From Oegoconia quadripuncta (Eukaryota > Arthropoda > Insecta > Lepidoptera > Autostichidae): a stretch of 64,000 bases of DNA. Of this stretch, positions 41,871 to 53,498 are shown piece by piece (position 1 is the first letter of the stretch; each line of letters opens with the position of its first letter). Under the pieces are notes generated by a model that did no database searches, had not been told where the DNA came from, and was given only the letters and a program-made list of their open reading frames with translations. Where the stretch lies: contig OX438744.1 in NCBI GenBank assembly GCA_949316235.1, positions 28,950,778-29,014,777 on the forward strand, in the 5' to 3' direction. The position numbers were made by a program, and so were the translations under genes.

Positions 41871-42335
41871 GCGAACATTACCTTATGTAATTCCAACGCA
41901 CACTCACCGAAATGTAAGGTTCATCGTCTGGAAACGTATTACTAAATTTACGACTTTTAACCCACATGGGGTGGTCATTGATATCCCAAACATAAACAAT
42001 TGGGTTTTTCAACCATTAAAAAGTTTATTCTATTCAATCGCCTCGTTTTTCATGGTCGAATTTTCTGAACATGTGGTTCACGGTATTATACATCTAAAAC
42101 CTTCAATGATCCATTCAAGCTGGAGTAGATACTTCTGGAATGAGCTGTCAGGAAAGCGAGAGAGGTAATGTAGGTCGCGGTAAGTGGGAGTGGGACGGAA
42201 AGATCGTTAGCATTGGGGCCGTCGTGTGAAGAGTAGGGGGACGCTCTTGACCTACGGGCGAAGTGATGTTTTTTGTCAAGCGTATTTCGTTTGGGTTTGG
42301 GTAAAAGAAATATTTAAGATGTCTGGTTTTTCGAG

Positions 42336-42638
42336 TTGGCACTTGACCTCAATCACACCTGATGTTAAGTGAAGATGAGGTCGAAGGTGGAAGCGTACTG
42401 ACCCGGAAGCCCCAACACATTTGTGGGACTGGCTATCTTATCTCTGACAACCGGAACTCAGCAATGCTATTAACATTGCTGCTTGGCGGCAGATTTAGAT
42501 AAGATGGTGGTAGCTAGCTAGGCGGACATTTAAAATGCCCTACCACCAACCAAACCGAGTACTTAAACATGTACCCCGCTGGGGATCAAACCAGCGACCT
42601 CCGAATCGTAAACCCAATGTTGTTCACATTGAGCCACG
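42336..42638 (-). repeat. SINE-A copy, nearly full
   Basis: From TTGGCACTTGACCTCAATC to the inverse of CGTGGCTCAATGTGAAC; the oligo-T end is missing. Confidence 0.88.
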
Positions 42639-43164
42639 TATGACCTTATGTACATGTAAGATTACTGTCGGTAAGTTTAAAATGTTACTGCTGTAACCTT
42701 ACTAGCAGAGGCCTCCCGTATTCGTCTTATTCAATACCCCCCCCGCCCTATTCCATTCAACCAAAATAAATTGGACAAAAGTTACTCAATTTCGGATACA
42801 CCCTTTGTGTTGGCGCTAGAACAATAGTCGGAATGTCTGTCTGTCCATCTGTTCGTTCATTAGCCACGCAATCACAACACGAAAACTCGGACGAATTAAT
42901 ATTCGTCAAAATTGTCGGGTTTCTTGATTAGAATCGACCGTTTGGTAGGGTGGCCGTGAAATTTTATGGTGTAGGATATTTAGACATTACATAGGTACCT
43001 ACATTGTTTTTATTAGTTTTCTGAGTAAAATCGTGATGAAATGTTTTGTTTTTCAGTGGCTGATTGTGCGGAAACTATGAGTGTCTCTTTTATATGTATG
43101 AGAGGTTGATAGTAATTTCTTGCGTCGTTCCTCCCGCTCAAGGAGTCTCTTCCTCCTGGACACA
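42639..43164. other. unassigned intergenic stretch
   Basis: No supported feature; a C-rich run at 42738-42747. Confidence 0.4.
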
Positions 43165-43410
43165 ATTTGCCATGGCCAACATGGAAATCCTTAAATCGGC
43201 TTCGAACTCAGGTTGGCCGCAGCAAAGTTAATCTGTGCAGGTGGGGCTTCTCCGATGGCGGGAGTGATCGATGCGAGTGCGGAGTCTCCCCACAGACAAT
43301 GGATCACGTATTGACAGTGCGGTTAGAGTGGCTAAGTTTTGGTCCAATAAAATTTGAAACTTGCCTCGACACGAAAAGAAGAAGAAGTAATGTCATCAAG
43401 GATAGTTTCC
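43165..43410 (+). pseudogene. LINE C-terminal fragment
   Basis: LNRLRTQVGRSKVNLCRWGF then CECGVSPQTMDHVL resembles the C-terminal RLRxGxGR...W...CxCG...QTxDH(I/V) segment of several insect LINE proteins. It then degenerates. Confidence 0.6.
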
Positions 43411-44599
43411 TTCTTATATAAAATTCATGTATTGTAAGTATACCTACGGTTTTATATGATATTTTCACGATATACCTCACGACCTTTTAGTCTCTTTTAC
43501 CATTTCCACCATAGAAAGAGATATAAACAAACATATGACAGGTATGTCCAACTTATCTTTAACAGTAACCTCAGTGACAGGTTCTAAGCTATGCTTGATC
43601 GAAATCGGTTAAGTCGTTTCGATGATATGGTCATGTCTAGAAAGACTCAAGATTAGCAGATGGCAATTAGATCCAATACGAGTACATATATGTCATAGAT
43701 AGCGATAAGTTAGCGACAGAATTTATTATTTCAATAATGAAATGAGTACCTATCATAATACGCGGTTTGCAATGGGAAGTGGGCCTGGTGGCGCTGGTAT
43801 CGCCGGAAATGGCGCGGTGACGACGTTAACAGTTATATTAGGTCTTCACATCGAAAATGGGACACACTTTACTACCAGCCGTCGAAGGAGTCGGACCACC
43901 ACTGGACATCAACGACCATGAGGGACTCTGATTACCTACTACCATCGACGCTTGAAGAATCCGGTGTCGTTACTGAATAAGACTTTGAACATGGAGTTTG
44001 AGCAAGGAGGAACTATAGACAAGGTACGACTGAGTTCCACAGAGTGCACGCGGGGGCCAAGTTGTATGGCACGAGGGGCGTGCACATGTTTTCTCTTCAA
44101 CAGAAAGCATCTCAGGTTCCATGATTATAATCGAATGTGAATACGTTGTCGATTCGCCTATAGTAGCTTGCAATAATACCGCCTTTGCCCGAGCCACCCT
44201 TTACCACGCGACTGGCACCGTCCCGGTCGCTAGCAACGCCCACACGCCCACCCCCTCACCCATCTCCGCCATACTTGTTGTTCATTACTTTATAATAAAA
44301 CAACATTCTAATTCACTCAACTAAAAATTGATATTAATAATGAAATAAAACTTTTACAAAACTATAAAAACTGTATCGCCTCGAGGACAGGTATTCCATA
44401 ACTTGCAATTTTTTCTTTCTACTAAAAATCATTAAATAAAAGTCCCAAACTTTCTTCGGTAGTATGGACATAGCAAAGCTTCCAGCGGATTGGTTCGTGC
44501 TAAGATCGCTTAGGCAGCCACTAATTTAATGCTCTACGCGTGACAAGGAACTAAGACACGAGTATGGTACACACAGTGGAAACAGTGACCCAACTTGAC
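43411..44599. other. mixed stretch with GC-richer core
   Basis: 43790-44290 is GC-richer than its surroundings and holds a few short frames, including a possible donor ACAAGGTACGA at ~44023. I cannot assemble an exon or match a family. Confidence 0.35.
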
Positions 44600-45112
44600 A
44601 CAAAAATTCCAAGTGTCAGAAATAACACAAATACATTTATTTTGCCCTAAATGTGGTACACAGATCTCACTCACAATTATAAAATTTCACATAATTTACC
44701 AGACTGATATCGACTTATTCCACGACTCGCTCCCCATATTTAGACGAAACATAATGAAGATTCCATCGACTGACGATTGATTTCACCTACTGTATCTGCT
44801 TTTTGTTATTGTTATTTAATTTTAGTGTTCAGTGTAAATGTACCTATCACCTTTACACATACTTATTTATAAGTAGTAAAATTTTAAGAATATTTTATTT
44901 AACTTACCCAAACTTATTTACGATACTTTCAAAATTCTTTTTTATAGTTTAAAATTCTATGCCTACAGTTTTATAGTGTTATCGTACTACATGCATTTGA
45001 GTGTTGTGCTCATCTGTAATTGGAGTTTATACCAGATAATTATAGTTTAAATGATTTTGTAAGATGTAATGTATGCACTCTGTTGGTGAGCCTAAATAAA
45101 TAAATAAATAGA
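44600..45112 (+). repeat. LT3 LINE 3' end, copy 2
   Basis: LINE coding end DIDLFHDSLPIFRRNIMKIP, STDD stop, then a 3' UTR that matches 10130-10578, ending AAATAAATAAATAAATAG. Confidence 0.8.
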
Positions 45113-45799
45113 CACTGACATGCAAAATTTAATTACATTTACACATTTAATTTAGGATTATATTTACACGTGCACATGATTACGTCATTCATTATTTAGT
45201 TAAAATGTCAGATTCACAGAAGTCAAGTCACAAGTCACAGTTTAAAAGAAACTTGAAGTTTTTATTCTCTTTGATATATTTATGCATCCATTAGCCAAAA
45301 TCAATTGACCCGAAGAACAATGACAATACACTATGGCACGAGAAATTCGCCAAAACGTCAAACGCCCAAAACGCTGAGTCTCCTTGGATTTCAGTCCTGA
45401 GAAACAACCGTTTCATATAAATGGGATGAAAGTGGTGGGTGTCAGACATTTACTTTTCTTTCACAATATCTTAGCGTTTTCGGTTGAAACTAGAGAAATA
45501 AAATAAAAATAATAATAATATAATAATAACTCTGGTTGAAATCCTTTAACGATTTCATCTGTTCATTTTTTAAATAATCTTGTCATCACAGAAGCCGTTA
45601 AATCGAGATTTCATAGTATATTCTATATAAATATATATTACCTAATAAATATCTCTTGCAATTAAGCTTATATTATGGATGATAAACTACACAAATACAT
45701 TTGCTGCTACAAACGCTGTGTCCTTCATATGCAATAGAGATTGGCAGGCAGACTAAAAAAGACGACATCATTATCAGCACACTATCCTTATTCATGGTA
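45113..45799. other. unassigned AT-rich stretch
   Basis: A weak SINE-B-like segment (AATTAAGCTTATATTATGGA) is at ~45660. Otherwise nothing. Confidence 0.35.
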
Positions 45800-46069
45800 T
45801 ACAGGGCGTCCCAAAGTTATGGGACATGAAGGGGAAGTACCTTAAATATCGTAGATAGTGAATTTTGCTCAAAGAAGACTTTATGTTATTTTTAAAAGTT
45901 AGTAATTCTGCATTCATAGATTTTCTAAAAATTACTTGCTTCGGCTGGGAATCGAACCGACTTAAATGTGAAAAAAAAAACACCCTACTTTTATGATGCC
46001 AATCGAAAGAATAGCTAAAAAATAATAACTCTGCCTAAGTAACATAGTATTTTAAAAGAAAGGAACAAC
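45800..46069 (+). repeat. mariner left inverted repeat
   Basis: Runs from TACAGGGCG to AAAGGAACAAC; beyond that the two ends diverge abruptly. Confidence 0.93.
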
Positions 46070-46513
46070 ATAAAATGATTGAGTCAAATTTCAAGAAAGT
46101 TATTTATTGCCGACGACGTTCGAAAAGTAGCGATATTATCATTCCAAAGATAGCATTGATTATTCGTAAATAAGTACCCACTTCATAAAATAGGTACTAA
46201 CATAGTTTTCCTTATTATAAGTGCACGTGTAGATGAAATGATAAAACTTGTATTTCAATACGTCCTCTGTAAGCTAGACAGAAGGCAAATTAAAAACAAA
46301 AATAAATAATTTATAATTTGAAAATGGAACAGTTTATGACAGCGTTTGTTTGAATGCATACTTTTTAAGATATTTTAAAAAGAAGTGATATTTTTAAATG
46401 TTGTTCTTAAATTTGAAAATGGAACAGTATGTGCGAGCGTTTGTTTTTCGGATATTGATCTGTTTAGTCTCAATTCACTTACACAAGTGTTATTGTGTTA
46501 ATTTATTGCGAAC

Positions 46514-47575
46514 ATGGCATATCAAGTAAGTTTTGATCTAATGGAAGCATATTTTTTGAACGATAAAGATATCTCTAGAAGTTTGCGGTGGTATGGCGTA
46601 AAATATCCTGATAGACAAATACCGTCTCGTAAAGTTTTGAAAAGGCTTGTGAACAATTTGAAAACTCTGGGACGTTTCGATAAACGCCCAAGAGAACCAC
46701 AGCAAGAAAACCATACGATCAACGACGAAGAACTTGGTATTTTAATTTACTTTTCGGCTTTTCCGAAAGCATCGGTGAGAGAAGGAGAACATGAAATTGG
46801 AGTTTCAAAAAGTAAAATACACCGTGTATTAAAAAAACACGGTTTTAAGAGTTATGTTGAAGGACGATTGGTTCAAAAATTACTTCCGGGCGATACAGAA
46901 AGGAGAAAAAATTTCTGTCTTGATATCCAGGCACGATTGCTCGAAGATCCAAATTTTTTGGATAATATTATTTGGACAGACGAATCTAACTTTAGCAATA
47001 ACGGTATGTATAACCGCAACAATAATCGTATTTGGTCTAAAGAAAATCCCCTACGAGTGACTGAAACTAATAACCAAGTGCGTTTTTCACTCAACTGTTG
47101 GTGCGGACTTTTAAAAAACCGGGTTTTCTTAATCCATTTTTACCAAGGAACCTTGAACACAGAAAAGTATTTAGGAATACTTCAAATTTTAAGGGATAAG
47201 ATAAGAAACCATTCCGCGGCGGAGCAAGAAAACTTAATTTTCCAACAAGATGGAGCTCCGGCTCATAATAGTCGGAGAGCAGCAGATTTTCTAAATGAAT
47301 GTTTTCCTACATGGATTGGTACAAATGGACCGATTAGATGGCCGGCCAGATCCCCGGACCTCACACCATTAGATTTCTTCTTTTGGGGATACGTGAAAGA
47401 TATGCTATACAAAAAGCGATACGAGAACGTAGGCGAGTTGCAAACAGAATTGTGCCATATCACATCGAGTGTTCACCATAAAATGATTAGAAAATCAACA
47501 GGCAGCGGGCTCATTAAAAGATTGGCGATTTGCGTAAGACAAGAGGGATCACATTTTGAGCATTTAATTAATTAA
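46514..47575 (+). CDS. mariner transposase, rosa/DD41D-like
   Basis: 353 residues, full length for a mariner transposase. It cuts and pastes the element at TA targets, binding the inverted repeats with an N-terminal paired-type helix-turn-helix region (about 1-115; second helix region VREGEHEIGVSKSKIHRVLK). Catalytic residues are visible: D156 in WTDESNF, D246 in QQDGAPAH, and D287 in SPDLTPLDFFFWGY. I count 40 residues between the second and third Asp, near the 41 of the rosa group. The WPARSPDLTPLDFFFWGY block is typical of that group. The start is the ATG in GAACATGGCAT, preceded by stops. The protein's last 67 residues recur in the deleted copy at 7314-7517. No frameshift or early stop. 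Confidence 0.95.
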   Translation: MAYQVSFDLMEAYFLNDKDISRSLRWYGVKYPDRQIPSRKVLKRLVNNLKTLGRFDKRPREPQQENHTINDEELGILIYFSAFPKASVREGEHEIGVSKSKIHRVLKKHGFKSYVEGRLVQKLLPGDTERRKNFCLDIQARLLEDPNFLDNIIWTDESNFSNNGMYNRNNNRIWSKENPLRVTETNNQVRFSLNCWCGLLKNRVFLIHFYQGTLNTEKYLGILQILRDKIRNHSAAEQENLIFQQDGAPAHNSRRAADFLNECFPTWIGTNGPIRWPARSPDLTPLDFFFWGYVKDMLYKKRYENVGELQTELCHITSSVHHKMIRKSTGSGLIKRLAICVRQEGSHFEHLIN

Positions 47576-47653
47576 TTTACAAAAAAATACCTACTTAATT
47601 GACTACGGCAGTTTCATGTATGTTTTTTATTTGATTAAAATGATTAATTTCAC

Positions 47654-47923
47654 GTTGTTCCTTTCTTTTAAAATACTATGTTACTTAGGCAGAGTTATTA
47701 TTTTTTAGCTATTCTTTCGATTGGCATCATAAAAGTAGGGTGTTTTTTTTTTCACATTTGAGTCGGTTCGATTCCCAGCCGAAGCAAATAATTTTTAGAA
47801 AATCTATGAATGCAGAATTACTAACTTTTAAAAATAACATAAAGTCTTCTTTGAGCAAAATTCACTATCTACGATATTTAAGGTACTTCCCCTTCATGTC
47901 CCATAACTTTGGGACGCCCTGTA
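47654..47923 (-). repeat. mariner right inverted repeat
   Basis: Mirror of the left repeat. A GGTTCGATTCCC segment here resembles a tRNA B box. Confidence 0.93.
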
Positions 47924-48335
47924 TATGCGTTCCTAGGGCGTACTGTCGAACCCCAGCTATTCAGTTTTCCTCTTCCAGTTCTTCTTACGTCCCCATAATT
48001 AGAAACGCAGGTCTGCATCTTATACCACATTTGTCGAGACGTGGTTTCCACTCCAGAGAGCTTGTTTATCACACGGTCATGGTTCTGTCTTCTTTGTGGC
48101 CGACTTGACGATAACGACGATAACGATAATTTATCTAACTTATATTATAAATTTTTTAATACTGACTTTCCACCTAATTATTTTTTAAGAGAATCGAAAT
48201 GAAAAATGAGAATCTGTAATTGGCATGACTTTGGCTTGTAATTTTTGTATAATATTTTTTATAATGATGCTGTTGATTCTGTATTACCAATAAAATAAAA
48301 ATAAATAAAATAAAAAATAAATGTGAAAGTTTGGA
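47924..48335. other. possible LINE or gene 3' end
   Basis: A short open frame (to 48108) then AT-rich sequence ending ACCAATAAAATAAAAATAAA. It looks like a polyadenylated 3' end, but no family is recognised. Confidence 0.35.
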
Positions 48336-48460
48336 TGTTTATTTCTTTGTTTGTTACTCAATGAAGACGAAGCGGCTGAACGGATTTGGATGTGGTATAC
48401 AGGTAGAATATACCCTGGATTAAAACATAGGATATTTTTTATCCCGATAAAGCTATTCCA
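48336..48460 (+). repeat. Helitron-like fragment
   Basis: GCTGAACGGATTTGGATG, ATACCCTGGATTAAAACATA, TTTTTTATCCCGATAAAG, then ATTCCACGCGCGAAAAAC; the terminus is lost. Confidence 0.6.
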
Positions 48461-50394
48461 CGCGCGAAAAACTATTTTATAAAAACTACGTCTGAAAACA
48501 AGCCTGAATCCGTACCTCCATGCTTGGAGAGCGTACCAATCTCTGGCGTACCGTGACTGTTGAGTCACTGTTCAATGTTAATATACTGTGACCCCAGGGT
48601 GAATCCAGGTCGTGGGGAAACTTGGACACGGTTGATTGTTGGTTTTGCCTTTAGTGAACAATGAACCAATTTTGTAGTGTCTTCGGTGAATTAAGTTGTT
48701 ACTATTGTTTAGGGAATTGGTGATTCTTTGTGGTCTAGGTAAGTATAGAATGAAAGACGTAAGTTTCGAGAGTAATTCGGTAGATAATAGGTAGTACCTA
48801 CCATGGACTTACATTGTTGATGCGTATGGACCGGGCCCTTTAAACAATCAAAATGACACCACTTAATTGGAGTTAAAACGGGAGTTTGGAACCAATGGGA
48901 ACACAGTCGTATCAAATGCTGATTTATTTTGTAAAAAAATATATCACTTACCTCTCACAGAAAAGTGACCCAAATACAAAAGCCATATTACTGACTAAAA
49001 AAAAATGTGGATTTGGCCATTTAATCTCAGGAGTCCTATTAGTTCTCGAGGATTCTACGAGATGGCGCTGTTTTATCTACCAAGAAAAGCGCGAAAAACG
49101 CGCGCGACCTCATCTATTATAGCATTTAAAGCAATGTGTAGCATAGCATCTACATGCCTAATTTAGTATATAGATTACAAAACTAAAAACTCTCACGCCC
49201 ATTGGAATGTCTTTTGTTTCATTTCATTTATCAAATGATGGTCCTGCCGTGTTCGAGTGAGCCTACACTAAATTCTTTGCATCTTTTAACACTACTATTC
49301 ATTTGTTTTTTAAAACATGTCACCTAACAAATTGTTGTATGCTTTAACTTGACAGCTGTCGTTCGTCTTTCGAACGTGTTTTATGGCGGGGACTCAGCGA
49401 CAGCCAATCAGAGGCGACGAATGATCTGTCATCGAGCGCGGTGCGTTCAAAACGTCCCGTATGGATATCGGTGTAAGATGTTAAAAATATCATTTGTTTT
49501 TAATGCACAGGAATAAGGTTTAGAATTGTGTTTGTTGTAAGTAAATATACGAAAGTGCGTTTCTAGTTTAATTACTGCTAATGACTATCATGTCGGGAGT
49601 TTCGCTTTATTTTTTCCCGGACTGTGCCGACGACGGGAGCGAAATGATTGATGGATCGAGTTTTGTCTTTGTTGTTGGCCTTTTTGTGCGGAAGCTTTGG
49701 TCTAAGTATAACTTGTAAGCAGAAATTGGAGCTTGTTTTTGTTCATTTACCAGGTGTGGGTTAGTGAATAGGTTTCTCTAAGGCGAAATGCCATACAGTA
49801 TCTGTACAAAGGGCTTAGATGTCACCCCTCAGGGCTTTAAAAACGCGTTTCAGAGCGGGAAAAATACTATATAAACCCCCACTAAATCCACATATACCAG
49901 ACGTCCATTGGATAAAATAAGATTTATTTTTAAATACAGAATATATCAAAAAAATCGCTCTGACATTATAAGTGATACTATAGCTTTGATTAGGGTTATT
50001 TTCCATAACGAATATAAAAAAAGCGGCCATTTATTTGATATAATTAAAATAACCTTAATTGCTTAAATTAAGGTAAGGTATTTAGGCATTATTTATAGTA
50101 GATTACACAAGTTCATATTGGTGAGGAGCTCACAAAAATCTTCGACATCTAACTCGCCTTGTCGTTGGGTTGTTTAAGGGGCAAATCTTCCCCTGAAAAG
50201 CAAATAAATACGTAATAGGCAGTATAGTGTTTTATTGGAGCTAATATGAACACACCTCCGTGATAGATAAAAGAATCTTCATACTTAGCAGTAAATAGTA
50301 AATGAAATTCCTAACAGTAGAGATGTTCCATTTTATATTTCACTATCGATTTTTGTCTTTTTTTTACTTTTTGAATGCCGACGAAAAGCGACGG
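48461..50394. other. low-repeat intergenic stretch
   Basis: Second least repetitive region. Apart from the promoter-like patch at 49330-49545 I see no gene or repeat. Confidence 0.4.
49330..49545 (+). promoter_or_regulatory. candidate promoter / first exon
   Basis: A GC-rich island with palindrome GACAGCTGTC, a CGTTCG...CGAACG pair, a CCAAT box in CAGCCAATCAGAG, and a GTAAGT donor-like site at 49537-49542. No downstream coding exon is visible. Confidence 0.28.
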
Positions 50395-50403
50395 GTGTGT
50401 GCG

Positions 50404-50435
<32 letters not shown>

Positions 50436-50458
50436 TGCGTGTGTGTGTGTGTGTGTCT
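50395..50458. repeat. (GT)n/(GC)n microsatellite
   Basis: GTGTGTGC and GTGC units alternate over ~64 bp. Confidence 0.9.
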
Positions 50459-50464
50459 GAATCT

Positions 50465-50925
50465 CAGTAATCATCATCAACAGCCTTACACGTCCCCATT
50501 GTTGGGGCACAGCCTCCTCTCACAGGGAGAGGGCGTGGGTCATAATAAGTGGCGCGCCTTCCATATATGCATAAAAGCAGTGCCCACCCTACAAAATTGT
50601 AAGCTTACCTCTAAATGCATTGTCGAGACAGCTGATTCTTACTGATGTGAATAGAAATATTCTAAATACGTAGTTGCAAGGGTTGCTGTAATTATTTTGT
50701 AGTTAATTTTTTTTTTTCATTTAATAGCAAATTTTATCAATATAAGTACCTATCCTGTGACAAAACGCTGTGCACGCCATTGGCCATAATGGTGTATTCG
50801 TGTAAGACTAGTGACTTCACTTAACGACATCCTTCAATTAAAAACAACCGGGACCGACTAATTAACGTACCCTCGTAATGTCACTATTGGTCACCCATCC
50901 AGGGGCTGATCGCGTACAAATCTCA
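50465..50925 (-). repeat. SINE-5S copy, interrupted
   Basis: Tail ATCATCATCAACAGCC, body CCTCTCACAGGGAGAGGG, then ~270 unrelated bases, then ACCGGGACCGACTAATTAAC, and GGTCACCCATCCAGGGGC (5S-like on minus). Confidence 0.6.
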
Positions 50926-51340
50926 AAATATAATTAGAACGACTGCATTTCGTTCCCCTTAAAAATTCGAAATCAATGTTCTCCTTTAAAACCAACATAA
51001 AGACATTTATTAAATTTACAAGGAACTCCGCTATAAACAGTCGTTCTAATACATGAAACTGTGTTCAATAATTTTATTTTAACTATAATATTATTATGGT
51101 CTCATAGTTTTAAGTTTACTACCAACTATTTATTATTTCTATTTTATATATACATATTTGCGGCATTGCTTAGCTGCGGTTTCACACGCTGCAGGTGCCA
51201 CGGAAGATCAGCGCTGCAAGAGCGACCGCTACTGTGGCTTATGCTGAGTGGTAACCTTATTTGATAACCTATGTTCCTGTGTTTAGTTACCTTTGTACCA
51301 ACTTTTATTATTAATGTTATCAAAATAAATAACTTTGTCT
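50926..51340. other. unassigned stretch
   Basis: Holds a possible LINE 3' end (AATAAATAACTTTGTC near 51326) but no frame. Confidence 0.35.
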
Positions 51341-51650
51341 TTTTTTTTTATTCACAACGGATTGGTACTTGACCTCAATCACACCTGATGTTAAGTGAAG
51401 ATGAGGTCGTAGGTGGAAGCGTACTGACCCGGATACCCCAACACATTTGGGGGACTGGCTATCTTATCTCTGACAACCGGAACACAACAATGCTATTAAC
51501 ATTGCTGCTTGGCGGCAGGTTTAGATAAGATGGTTGTAGCTAGCCAGGCCCACATTTATAATGCCCTACCACCAACCAAACAGAGTACTTAAACATGTAC
51601 CCCGCTAGGGATCGAACCCGCGACCTCCGAATCGTAAACCCAATGTTATT
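51341..51650 (-). repeat. SINE-A copy, head clipped
   Basis: Oligo-T/TTCACAACGGATTGG at the left; breaks at AACCCAATGTTATTTAGG, losing the A box side. Confidence 0.88.
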
Positions 51651-51910
51651 TAGGCGAAGGCGAAGTTGTCTTTCTTTCTTTCATTTTAAAAATACTCCAA
51701 TTCCTACCCTACGTGTCTACTTCACTAGTAGTAAAAGTTTACAGCCCGCGTTAACGGTGGACAACGTTCGAACCCCGGTGCAGTATAATTTAATTGGATC
51801 TGACCACCCTCGACAGACGAGGGGGGGAGGACTTGGTAAACAGTGAGGGGTGAGCTGTATAGTTCAAATATTTTAGCCGAGGTATAAAAGCGTGATGTAC
51901 GTAGTTATAG

Positions 51911-52165
51911 ATGACGACCTGTTTGGTGTAGTTAAACTCTGCTACTATACCAAATGGTCGCGGGTTCGAATCCCGCTAGGGGCATATGTTTGTATGATGA
52001 ATACAGACATGTGTTCCCGAGTTATGGATGTTTTTCATTTATATATGTATTTATTTACAAAAAAAAAGTATGTGCGAGTTTATCAACCATCTGGTATCCA
52101 TAACACAAGCCAAGATGCTTAATGTGGGCCTAGATGGCGCTGTGTGTTTGTGCAAAGATATTTAT
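51911..52165 (+). repeat. SINE-B copy
   Basis: GACGACCTGTTTGGTGTAGT, B box GGGTTCGAATCCCGC, 3' end GGGCCTAGATGGCGCTG. Confidence 0.87.
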
Positions 52166-52329
52166 TTATTATTATTGATTTATTATTTACTTTAACTTGG
52201 TCTATTTACAAACTTTATTGGAACAGCTTAGATAATAACTTGTGTTATCATATGAACGAACAATCGATTCGAATGTCAATGTCAAAAAAATGTAGGTAAT
52301 CCTATGTCAAATCTTCCGAATGGAAATAT

Positions 52330-52490
52330 AATGTTAATAGCATTGTTGTGTTCCGGTTGTCAAGATAAGATAGCCAGTCCCCCAAATGTTTTGGGGTTTC
52401 CGGGTCAGTACGCTTCCACCTTCGACCTCATCTTCACTTAACATCAGGTGTGATTGAGGTCAAGTACGAATTCGTCGTGCATAAAAAAAA
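52330..52490 (+). repeat. SINE-A 3' half
   Basis: AATGTTAATAGCATTGTTGT to GTCGTGCATAAAAAAAAA. Confidence 0.87.
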
Positions 52491-52864
52491 ATACGCTTCG
52501 CAGTCTCTAGTCACCTCACTCATGACCTAATTTTAGAGTGGTTCAAAACCCCACACCTCCTGCACACGCCTGTGACAAAGAGTGTTAAGAAAGTAGATTA
52601 ATCATCCAGTTTGGCGTCGTTGACATAGTTCAGGTATTCTTAGGGAGTTTTGGAAGAACGGCTCAGGGAGACACGAGACGAGACGGAGCGGTGGGCGCCC
52701 ATACGAGTACAACCCATACAAACGCAATTTGTCAATTAGGAGCTGATTGGTAGTCAGACCTCCGTCCAACTTCATCGTGAACATGTTTGAATAAATCTAT
52801 TCGATTCATTCCACTTCTCGCGCTCGCAAATGCGTAAGCACTTATTTCATTTTAAAAATTTATT
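52491..52864. other. unassigned stretch
   Basis: No supported feature. Confidence 0.4.
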
Positions 52865-53090
52865 GTACAAGATAAGATAGATAGATAAAAACATTTATTC
52901 ACTGCACAGTACATACAACCAAAATAGAAGAACAACAATAATAAAGCCTATGTAATCAACAAATAGAATAAATAAATAATTGAAAGCTTAATATACTGAC
53001 GCACACCATATAAGATTTTGCTAGCGATGGGTTGTACCCACTGTGCACTAAAAGGGCTCTGACTCAGTATATGCTGCAGCACAGATAAAA
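52865..53090 (-). repeat. LT7 LINE tail
   Basis: AAGATAGATAGATAAAAACA then TTTATTCACTGCACAG; a degenerate right end with ATGCTGCAGCACAG. Confidence 0.55.
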
Positions 53091-53092
53091 AA

Positions 53093-53235
53093 AAAATCAA
53101 AATCAAAATGTTTTATTTCGTAAGTTATAAGAATAACATTTGAAATCGTCATGACAGTTATCGCTCATTCACTAGGCAGTCTCCCCAGAGAAGAACGAGC
53201 AAGAAACTCCGGGGTTGCTCTTTTTAAATAAGTTA
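53093..53235 (-). repeat. LT1-related LINE tail
   Basis: AATCAAAATCAAAATG, TTTTATTTCGTAAGTTATAA and GAGAAGAACGAGCAAGAAAC. Confidence 0.75.
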
Positions 53236-53336
53236 TAAAAACTATAATATTAAAGTAAAGTTATCACTGTGAAATTCAATGCGTTGTAGAGGATGCTAAG
53301 ATCTCCTAAAACAATTTTCAAAAAAAAAAATATTTT

Positions 53337-53498
53337 TAGGAACCTTACACCAATCATCTAGTGTCAAAGTAAGCAAAGCTTGTACTATGGATACTAAATA
53401 ATGGATAAACATACATAAATATTTATATAAACATCGATGACTCGGGAATAAATGTTCGTATTCATCACACAAACATTTACCCCTCGTGGGATTCGAAC
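53337..53498 (-). repeat. SINE-C copy, head missing
   Basis: CTTACACCAATCATCTAGTG, TTGTACTATGGATACTAA, GTTCGTATTCATCACAC; breaks at GAACGAACGAACGAA. Confidence 0.7.

Larger units (their letters stand above)
41130..41905 (-). repeat. LT5 LINE region split by two SINEs
   Basis: CAATCTCACCGGATGG...GAACTTCTTTGTGAGAATG matches 33025-33200. It resumes after SINE-B (41348-41615) with GTCCGAAGATGCAAAGG and after SINE-D (41703-41870) with AATTCCAACGCACACTC. Confidence 0.65.
45800..47923 (+). mobile_element. full-length rosa-like mariner (2124 bp)
   Basis: TA copies at 45798-45799 and 47924-47925. Inverted repeats of 270 bp (45800-46069, 47654-47923) begin TACAGGGCGTCCCAAAG and differ at only a few positions by eye. 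One intact transposase gene lies between. The structure suggests a potentially active, autonomous element of recent origin. Confidence 0.95.

Noticed and set aside
50397..50645. 82-codon frame starting in a Cys-Val run
   Set aside because: Starts in a GT/GC microsatellite and runs into a SINE-5S.
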